Positions 58,524 through 64,000 of a stretch of DNA of 64,000 nt are shown here, piece after piece (position 1 is the first letter of the stretch; each line of letters begins with the position of its first letter). Location of the stretch: NCBI RefSeq assembly GCF_003287495.1, contig NZ_PRLE01000004.1, positions 186,001 through 250,000 on the forward strand. Direction: 5' to 3'. The position numbers and the translations under genes were made by a program. The notes under the pieces were generated by a model, which saw nothing but the letters and a program-made list of their open reading frames with translations, did no database searches and was not told the DNA's origin. Origin of the DNA: Faecalibacterium prausnitzii. Its GTDB lineage: Bacteria > Bacillota > Clostridia > Oscillospirales > Ruminococcaceae.

Positions 58524-59750
58524 TTACGGTATGTAGGGGGATGTATAGGGCGAGGGGCCGAGCTCGGCGGCTTCCAGCACCTTGACGCCTGCGGACTCAA
58601 ACGCGTGGCGGAGGGCGGCGGCATAGCCGGGCTTCTGGGCCTTGTTCTGGATGCAGATGGTGATAACGCCGTGGAGCGTCGTGCACTCCACGCCGATGGA
58701 AGCACCATCGGCGGGCACCCAGGTCTGGAAATCGGTAAGATACTTCTCCAAGTCCGGGTCGGCAGGGACGAACGGGTCGCCCTGATAGCTGACCCAGAAA
58801 TCCGAGGGGAAGCCGCTGATGTACTCGCCCATCTGGAAGACGCGCTTCTTGATCTTGAGGGAAGCGCGCTGGCGGTACACCTGGTACACCCAGCCCATCT
58901 GCTCCGCCACCCGGAAGAGCTTGGGCTCTTTGGTCAGGTTGTGGTGGATGTCGGCCTCCACGCCAGGCACCAGCGTGGCCAGCGTATCGGCCTCCGTCAC
59001 CGTGACCGGCCGCTGGAACGAGGCCACGCAGTTGAAAAGGGCCTTGGGCGTGCCCATGGCATCCCGGGCATCGGCGGAATAGTTGTACCTCAGGTCATCC
59101 CGGCCAAAGTACTCCCGGCCCGCCTTGCAGAAGAGGGCCATCAGCGCGCTGAACGGTTTGACCCCCAGCGGCAGAGCGGCATCCAGCAGGCTCTGCTTGT
59201 CCAGCCGAACCCGGACGAGCTGAGGCTTTGCCTCGCTGGTCTGGGTGACCTCTTTCTGCATGTCGTTCTCCACCTGGCTCTCCGGGTACCGGGCCAGAAT
59301 GTCTTCAATGTCATAGGGCGGGTCCGACACAAGGGGCTCACAGGCAAAGGCCGTGCCATACCGCAGGTTGCAGTAGAGCTTGAGCACCAGCGTCACGAGC
59401 CGGGAAACGCCCCGGCCATCGGCCAGGAAGTGGAACCAGTCGAAAAAGATCTGGTTTCCCTCACAGCTGAAAGCCAGCTGATAGTCGTCGGTGTCCTCCG
59501 GGATGTGGGGCTGTACATGCCCGATGCGGACCCGGAACGGCGCGTCGTTGGGGGCCAGGTGAGCCTCCCGCTTCTCCCAGACCACTTTCTGGAAGAAATA
59601 CCCCGCCAGGGGCCGGGCCTCGTCACAAGCCTGCTGGAGCAGTTCCGCATCCACCGGGTCTTTCATCGTCAGCTCATAGCGGCAGAGGACCGTATGCTCC
59701 CGGTAATAATACACGATACCCTGAAAAACAGAGCGCTGTTCCGCATTCAT
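58524..59750 (-). CDS. Condensation-domain-like acyltransferase
   Basis: 408 residues, soluble. The fold-level signature is DWFHFLADGRGVSRLV near residues 101-116, containing HxxxDG, the active-site motif of condensation, alcohol acetyltransferase and PapA-type enzymes (the first His of HHxxxDG is Phe here). PFSALMALFCKAGREYFG and ISGFPSDFWVSYQGDP fit the second half of the fold. It begins six bases after an ACP gene and follows two acyl-adenylating ligases, so it likely transfers an ACP-bound acyl or aminoacyl group to an amine or alcohol. Acceptor unknown. Confidence 0.8.
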   Translation of the reverse strand: MNAEQRSVFQGIVYYYREHTVLCRYELTMKDPVDAELLQQACDEARPLAGYFFQKVVWEKREAHLAPNDAPFRVRIGHVQPHIPEDTDDYQLAFSCEGNQIFFDWFHFLADGRGVSRLVTLVLKLYCNLRYGTAFACEPLVSDPPYDIEDILARYPESQVENDMQKEVTQTSEAKPQLVRVRLDKQSLLDAALPLGVKPFSALMALFCKAGREYFGRDDLRYNYSADARDAMGTPKALFNCVASFQRPVTVTEADTLATLVPGVEADIHHNLTKEPKLFRVAEQMGWVYQVYRQRASLKIKKRVFQMGEYISGFPSDFWVSYQGDPFVPADPDLEKYLTDFQTWVPADGASIGVECTTLHGVITICIQNKAQKPGYAAALRHAFESAGVKVLEAAELGPSPYTSPYIP

Positions 59751-59756
59751 GGGCGT

Positions 59757-59999
59757 TTACCCCGCGTGGGCGGCCAAGTAATCGGCCAGGTCGCTGATGG
59801 TGACAAAGTTGCGCAGCTCCTTTTCCGGGATGCGCAGGCCAAACGTCTCCTCCAGGTCTGCCACCACGGTGAGGATCTCCATGGAGGACAGGTCCAGGTC
59901 GTCCATCAGGACGCTGTCTTCGGTGACATCTTCGGGCGAAATTTCAGCAACATCCTCCAGGATGGCGAGGATCTGGGATACGATTTCGGATCTTTCCAT
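59757..59999 (-). CDS. Acyl carrier protein
   Basis: 80 residues, acidic. The 4'-phosphopantetheine Ser lies in DDLDLSSMEILTVV near residue 40. Helix 2 and the EETFGLRIPEKEL segment match ACPs of the FAS/PKS type. Starting ATG 59999 follows AAAGGAAG. It lies between two ligases and a condensation-type enzyme, so it is a dedicated carrier for this cluster rather than the housekeeping AcpP. The frame is open to 60284 in the shadow of the ligase gene. Confidence 0.92.
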   Translation of the reverse strand: MERSEIVSQILAILEDVAEISPEDVTEDSVLMDDLDLSSMEILTVVADLEETFGLRIPEKELRNFVTISDLADYLAAHAG

Positions 60000-60076
60000 A
60001 GTGATTAGCTTCCTTTCCCGTTTACAAATCCGTGCGGGGACAGTGTGCCCCGCGGCGGGCTGGTTTATCCTGTTGT

Positions 60077-61552
60077 TTATTTGCGCAGCAGCTTGCCGGT
60101 GCCGGTACGGGGCAGCGGCTCGGTGCTGAACTCCACGGCGCTCATCCGCTGATACAGCGGCAGGGTGCGGTTGGTGGCGGTGATGTACTCCCGCACTTCC
60201 TCCTGCTTTGCTTCCTCGCAGTAGATGACGGCACAGATCTTCTTGCCCTTTTCCTTGACGACGCACTCTTTCACCGCCGGGCACTTGGCCAGCAGGCTTT
60301 CCAGCTCTTCCGGGCTGACATTCTCGCCGCTGTCCAGGATGATGAGGTTCTTCTTGCGGCCGGTGATGTAATAATAGCCCTCCTCGTCGGCACGGGCCAG
60401 GTCGCCGGTGTGGAGCCAGCCGTCGGCATCCACCACCTCCGCGGTGGCCGCGGGGTCCTTATAGTAGCCCAGCATGACACAGCCGCCCCGGATGCAGAGC
60501 TCGCCGTCCTCGGCGATCTTATACTCGCAGTGGTCGTCGGGCTTGCCGGCCGAGCGGATGTGCTTTTCGTCCTGGGCATAATTGATGATGCCGTCGCCGC
60601 AGGTCTCGGTCATGCCATACACCTGGGTGATCATCATGCCCTCCCGGGCCAGCTCAGCCAGCATCTTGCCATCAAACATGGCGGAAGAACCGCAGGGGTT
60701 CCACAGGCCGTTGAGACGCTCCCGGCGGCCCCGCTTGACATCTTTGTAGATGGACTCCATCAGCATGGGAGCCACGGCCATGGCGTCGCTGTGCATCAGC
60801 CGGACATCGCGGTAGAAATCCCGCAGGTCGCTGGAGAGGTTGAGGGCCCAGCCCTTACAGGGCCAGACGAACAGGCAGATGAACGTGCCCAGATGGAACA
60901 GGGGCAGGATGCAGAAGTTGCTCAACACATCGTTCTTGTTCTCGGGCATGTGGGTATGTTTGTAATCCAGCATGGCATCGCCGAAGACCACCTGCTCCCC
61001 GACGGTGGTGAAGAAGTTGCGCTCCGAGAGCATGACGGCCTTGCTGCGGCCAGTGGTGCCGGAGGTGAACATCAGCACCATCAGGTCATCGTGGCCGCGG
61101 GTGTTGGGGATGTCCATGGCGGGCTCGCTGTCCTGGAAGCTGTCCATGGGGCGGAGGATGGGGCCGTAAGCGGCCACCAGCTGATCCCGGCAGCCATAGT
61201 CGATGCCGTCGTTCAGGATGAGGCTGGGCTCCACCAGGCCGATCTCATATTCCAGCTCCGGCCAGGTCTTTTTCTGGTTCAGGGTCACGACCACGCCACC
61301 CGCCAGGATGATGCCAAAGGCGTTGGCGCCGTATTCATAGCAGTTTTTGCTCAGCAGGGCCACCCGCTTGCCTTTGATATCAGGGATGGCACCGCGCAGA
61401 TAAGTCACCACACGGCGGATGTCCTGCACATACTGGGCATAGGTCTTTTCCACCACGGTCTCGCCGTCGGCGGCCACATAGCGAAACGCCACATGATCCG
61501 GGTACTGCCGCTCCATGGTCTGCGTTACAAGTTCAAACGCGTTATCGATCAT
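60077..61552 (-). CDS. Acyl-adenylating ligase (AMP-forming), copy 2
   Basis: 491 residues from ATG 61552 (AAGGAG eight bases upstream). Adenylation core motifs: FTSGTTGRSKAVMLSERN, VYGMTETCGDGI, HTGDLARADEEGYYYITGRKKNLI and the C-terminal catalytic Lys in LPRTGTGKLLRK. No carrier or condensation domain is fused. It closely resembles the ligase at 61708, so the pair arose by duplication. It probably activates a carboxylic acid and loads the ACP 77 bases downstream. Acyl-CoA ligase is possible. The frame extends to 61897 but that part is a shadow of the upstream ligase. Confidence 0.9.
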   Translation of the reverse strand: MIDNAFELVTQTMERQYPDHVAFRYVAADGETVVEKTYAQYVQDIRRVVTYLRGAIPDIKGKRVALLSKNCYEYGANAFGIILAGGVVVTLNQKKTWPELEYEIGLVEPSLILNDGIDYGCRDQLVAAYGPILRPMDSFQDSEPAMDIPNTRGHDDLMVLMFTSGTTGRSKAVMLSERNFFTTVGEQVVFGDAMLDYKHTHMPENKNDVLSNFCILPLFHLGTFICLFVWPCKGWALNLSSDLRDFYRDVRLMHSDAMAVAPMLMESIYKDVKRGRRERLNGLWNPCGSSAMFDGKMLAELAREGMMITQVYGMTETCGDGIINYAQDEKHIRSAGKPDDHCEYKIAEDGELCIRGGCVMLGYYKDPAATAEVVDADGWLHTGDLARADEEGYYYITGRKKNLIILDSGENVSPEELESLLAKCPAVKECVVKEKGKKICAVIYCEEAKQEEVREYITATNRTLPLYQRMSAVEFSTEPLPRTGTGKLLRK

Positions 61553-61707
61553 TCTTTTTGCTCCTTGCCTTTTTCTTTTTTGCAACAACACGCCGGCAGA
61601 TGCAAGCACTGCCAATACCTTAATAATACCTGTTTTGGCAGGGAATTGCAACCGCGCGGCGCGGTCTTTTACAATTGTTTTATTTTTGCTGCATCCAGGT
61701 TCCGGCC

Positions 61708-63189
61708 TTACTTGCGCAGCAGCTTGCCCAGAGCGTTGCGGGGCAGCGGCTCCGCCGTGAACTCCACGGCACTGATCCGCTTGTACAGCGGCAGGGTGCG
61801 GTTGCACTCGGTGATAAAGTCTTTCACCTCGGCCTGCCGCTCCTCCGCGCAGTAAACCACAGCGCAGATCTTCTGGCTCTTTTCTTTCACGATGCACTCC
61901 TGCACCGCCGGGCAGACAGCCAGCTTGTGCTCCAGCTCCTCGGGGCTGACGTTCTCGCCGTTAGCCAAAATAATGAGGTTCTTTTTGCGGCCCGTGATGT
62001 AATAGTAGCCATCCTCGTCGATGCGGCCCAGATCGCCGGTATGGAACCAGCCGTCCTTGTCGATGACTTCAGCGGTGGCCTCGGGGTCTTTATAATAGCC
62101 CAGCATGACGCTGTTGCCCCGGATGCAGATCTCGCCGGTCTCATCCAGCTGATACTCGCAGTGGTCGTCCGGCTTGCCCACGGCGCTCATGTGGTCAGCC
62201 GTCTGGGTAAAGTTGAGGATGCCGTCGCCGAATGTCTCGGTCATGCCATAGCACTGGTTGACCACAAAGCCGTTGGCGGCCAGCTCTTCCAGCATCTTGG
62301 GGTCGAGGGCGGCAGAGGAGCAGCACAGGTCCCACAGACCGTTGAGACGCTCCACGCGGCCTCGTTTGTAATCGTTGTAAATGGTCTCCACCAGCATGGG
62401 GGCCGAAGCCATGACGTCGCTGTGCATCAGGCCAAGGTCGCGGTAGAAATCGCGGATATCGCCGCAGAGGTTCAGGGCCCAGCCTGCCGGCGGGTAGGAC
62501 ATGACGCAGACAAAGCAGGCCATGTGGAAGAGCGGCAGCAGGGTCATGTGGCTCAGAGGCAGCTCCTGGCCCGCGGGCAGGCGGTTGGTGATCCAGTTTT
62601 CGGCCACCTCGGAGTAAGTGACCAGCGTGGAGCACATGTTCCGCTCCGAGAGCATGACACCCTTGCTGCGGCCGGTGGTGCCGGAGGTGAACATCAGCAT
62701 CATGAGGCCGTCGTGGTCCACACAGTTGGTCAGCTCCCCGGGAGTGGAATCCTTGTAGCAGTCCATGGGGCGGAGCAGCGGGCCGTAAGCGGCCTCCAGC
62801 TGGGCACGGCAGCCGTAATCAATGCCGTCGTTCAAAATCAGAGCAGGCTCCACCTGGCCCAGCTCATATTCCAGCTCGTCCCAGGTCTTCTTCTGGTTCA
62901 GCGTGACCAGCACGCCGCCGGCCAGAATGATGCCGTAGGACGCCACGCAGAATTCATAGCAGTTGCGGCTCAGCAACACCACGCTGCGGCCCTTGAGGTC
63001 CGGCACTTCGTTTTTCAGGTAGGTGACCATCTTGCGGATGTCCCGCGCATACTCGCGGTAGTGCTTTTCCACCACGGTCTTGCCGTCTTCGGCCACATAA
63101 CGGATGGCCACATTGTCCGGGAACTCCTGCTCCATGCAGCGGGTGACCATATCATACACACCAGCGGGAACTTTGATCTTCTCTGCCAT
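61708..63189 (-). CDS. Acyl-adenylating ligase (AMP-forming), copy 1
   Basis: 493 residues from ATG 63189 (AAAGGAG ten bases upstream). Core motifs FTSGTTGRSKGVMLSERN, CYGMTETFGDGI, HTGDLGRIDEDGYYYITGRKKNLI, and the catalytic Lys in LPRNALGKLLRK. The two ligases share long identical stretches (GGVLVTLNQKKTW vs GGVVVTLNQKKTW; NDGIDYGCR) but differ around residues 190-260, including part of the substrate-pocket side, so they may take different acids. First gene of the ligase-ligase-ACP-acyltransferase operon, read from its own promoter. Confidence 0.9.
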   Translation of the reverse strand: MAEKIKVPAGVYDMVTRCMEQEFPDNVAIRYVAEDGKTVVEKHYREYARDIRKMVTYLKNEVPDLKGRSVVLLSRNCYEFCVASYGIILAGGVLVTLNQKKTWDELEYELGQVEPALILNDGIDYGCRAQLEAAYGPLLRPMDCYKDSTPGELTNCVDHDGLMMLMFTSGTTGRSKGVMLSERNMCSTLVTYSEVAENWITNRLPAGQELPLSHMTLLPLFHMACFVCVMSYPPAGWALNLCGDIRDFYRDLGLMHSDVMASAPMLVETIYNDYKRGRVERLNGLWDLCCSSAALDPKMLEELAANGFVVNQCYGMTETFGDGILNFTQTADHMSAVGKPDDHCEYQLDETGEICIRGNSVMLGYYKDPEATAEVIDKDGWFHTGDLGRIDEDGYYYITGRKKNLIILANGENVSPEELEHKLAVCPAVQECIVKEKSQKICAVVYCAEERQAEVKDFITECNRTLPLYKRISAVEFTAEPLPRNALGKLLRK

Positions 63190-63268
63190 TCGTATTCTTC
63201 TCCTTTGTGTCAGAATGTCTGATTTTGGGATATCACGGAAAACGCTGGGAAAAAACTCCCCCGGCATC

Positions 63269-63297
63269 AGTATACCGCAAAGAGGCCGCAAGCGCAA
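63269..63297 (-). promoter_or_regulatory. Promoter of the ligase-ACP operon
   Basis: On the minus strand TTGCGC (63292-63297), 17 bases, TATACT (63269-63274), about 80 bases before the first ligase. Confidence 0.65.
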
Positions 63298-63303
63298 TAT
63301 TTC

Positions 63304-63348
63304 ATTGCACAAATATGCAAGTAAAAGTTACATTCCGATTTGTGCAAT
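63304..63348. promoter_or_regulatory. Inverted-repeat operator-like pair upstream of the ligase operon
   Basis: ATTGCACAAAT (63304-63314) and its exact complement ATTTGTGCAAT (63338-63348) lie 34 bases apart centre to centre, just upstream of the -35 box. The spacing of about three helical turns suits a dimeric activator or repressor. The rest of this 376-base gap contains divergent promoters and no gene. Confidence 0.5.
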
Positions 63349-63426
63349 TGCATGTAAATCCTTCCTTTTGTTGCGAGGGGGCTAACCCCTGTGGTACACT
63401 TTGTTCATCGCCCTGCCGCATTCAAA

Positions 63427-63455
63427 TTGACAGCCACAGGAAAAAGCATTATACT
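63427..63455 (+). promoter_or_regulatory. Promoter of the membrane acyltransferase
   Basis: TTGACA (63427-63432), 17 bases, TATACT (63450-63455): full consensus -35, -10 one base from consensus. Confidence 0.75.
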
Positions 63456-63498
63456 ATTTAACAACGCTAGTCCCACAAAATAATCCAACTTTTATCAT

Positions 63499-63556
63499 TT
63501 TGCGCCAAGTAGGCGGCTTTCTGCCATCCCGGGGCGATCCTGCGGCGCAAAGGAGG
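63499..63556 (+). promoter_or_regulatory. Leader stem next to the ribosome site of the membrane acyltransferase
   Basis: TTTGCGCC (63499-63506) pairs with GGCGCAAA (63544-63551), which directly abuts the GGAGG of the ribosome site (63552-63556). The stem could modulate access of the ribosome. Confidence 0.35.
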
Positions 63557-63565
63557 AGCCCTTTC

Positions 63566-64000
63566 ATGGAAGGTACCAAACCTCGTACTGCAAGCTCGCT
63601 GGGCATGTTCGACCTGCTGAAAGGCGTCGGTATGCTGCTGATCGTCTTTGCCCACACCTCGGAGCTTTACCCCGTGGGTGATATTTCCACCATCACGCCC
63701 GTCACGTTTTTTCTGTTTGCCTACCGCGAATCGCTGATGGCGGCGTTCTACATCGCCAGCGGCTACGGTTTCCGCAAGCGGAGCATTGGCAAATGCATCA
63801 GCCAGCAGTTCAAGACCCTGTTCAAGCCTTACGCCTACACCGGGCTTGCCACTACCATCGCGCATTTTGTCATCCATTATCAGACATTCGGCAATTGGAA
63901 CAACGCCGTTTACGAGACGTATAAAGTGCTGGGCGGTTTTGTGCTGGGTCTGCCCCACACCGCCACCTATTTCGGGCAGGAGTTTTTCTCCTGCGGCCCC
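63566..64000 (+). CDS. Membrane acyltransferase (acyltransferase-3 type), N-terminal part
   Basis: 145 residues are readable before the window ends. FDLLKGVGMLLIVFAHTSELYP (residues 15-36) has the conserved His of acyltransferase-3 family proteins in the first helix, and further helices follow (PVTFFLFAYRESLMAAFYIASGYGFRKR; YTGLATTIAHFVIHY; LGGFVLGLP). Such proteins move acyl groups onto envelope sugars or lipids. It is divergent from the ligase-ACP operon, which could make its donor or a related product. ATG 63566 has AGGAGG upstream. Confidence 0.75.
   Translation, partial: MEGTKPRTASSLGMFDLLKGVGMLLIVFAHTSELYPVGDISTITPVTFFLFAYRESLMAAFYIASGYGFRKRSIGKCISQQFKTLFKPYAYTGLATTIAHFVIHYQTFGNWNNAVYETYKVLGGFVLGLPHTATYFGQEFFSCGP

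Noticed and set aside
61553-61897. N-terminal extension of the second ligase frame
   Set aside because: The extra residues are a frame-shifted reading of the end of the upstream ligase and the gap. ATG 61552 has a good ribosome site and family-like length.
63467-63958. Minus-strand frame opposite the right-hand membrane acyltransferase
   Set aside because: Mirror frame of the acyltransferase with no ribosome site or domain; the plus strand has a near-consensus promoter, AGGAGG and a recognisable family start.
1-64000. tRNA, rRNA or CRISPR array
   Set aside because: The gaps show no GGTTCGAATCC-type arm in cloverleaf context, no rRNA sequence and no regularly spaced repeats; the three palindromic repeats are scattered singles.

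Overview
The window looks like chromosomal DNA from a GC-rich, low-oxygen Firmicute of the Oscillospiraceae type; Faecalibacterium or a close relative is my best guess. I base this on the GC-rich coding style, strong AGGAGG ribosome sites, Rex, a B12-dependent MetH with a separate reactivation protein, GlpP-type antitermination, an intracellular pectin-oligomer pathway and gut-type DUF5685/J-domain genes. No 16S, tRNA, phage, complete IS or CRISPR array is visible, so the genus is an inference.

Layout. 1-5.86 kb (-): rsmH-ftsL-pbp-murF-mraY wall/division operon (no mraZ or murE), with mraY running off the left edge. 5.9-7.1 kb (-): rsmD and a coiled-coil protein. 7.1-12.6 kb (+): flavodoxin-like reductase, a GH2 glycosidase lacking its acid/base Glu, then a zinc-ribbon membrane protein, a DUF5685 protein and a J-domain protein. 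12.7-16.2 kb (-): secreted protein and serC-serA. 16.4-17.6 kb (+): orphan BlaI-type repressor, a restriction-endonuclease remnant and a candidate type I toxin-antitoxin locus. 17.6-22.2 kb: rlmD (+), then metH and its activation protein (-). 22.3-38.1 kb: glycerol-phosphate island. It holds an ABC importer operon with a PHP phosphoesterase and a lipoprotein (-), mgtC plus a HAD phosphatase (-), glpP (+), a GlpA-like/FAD/DUF1667 three-gene dehydrogenase (+), and glpK-GDPD-DUF624-membrane protein (-). Several of these operons carry look-alike terminators in their leaders, as expected for GlpP targets. 38.2-45.2 kb (-): clpP-like, ftsK, ygiQ and a ComEC-like lipoprotein. 45.3-46.8 kb (+): rex and tdk. 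46.8-54.5 kb: pectin-oligomer locus (ABC importer, AraC regulator, intracellular GH28 and GH105). 54.6-57.3 kb (-): ECF sigma, zf-HC2 anti-sigma and two membrane proteins. 57.4-58.4 kb (+): birA. 58.5-63.2 kb (-): two adjacent, closely related acyl-adenylating ligases, an acyl carrier protein and a condensation-type acyltransferase. 63.4 kb to the edge (+): membrane acyltransferase.

Most striking items: (1) a 47-residue hydrophobic ORF faced by an antisense promoter matching consensus at 11 of 12 positions, with a leader able to form two alternative pairings (type I toxin-antitoxin candidate, 17.18-17.63 kb); (2) the ligase-ligase-ACP-acyltransferase cluster, which matches no pathway I can name; (3) a probable GlpP antitermination regulon spread over this island; (4) a GH2 enzyme whose catalytic acid/base position is Gly.
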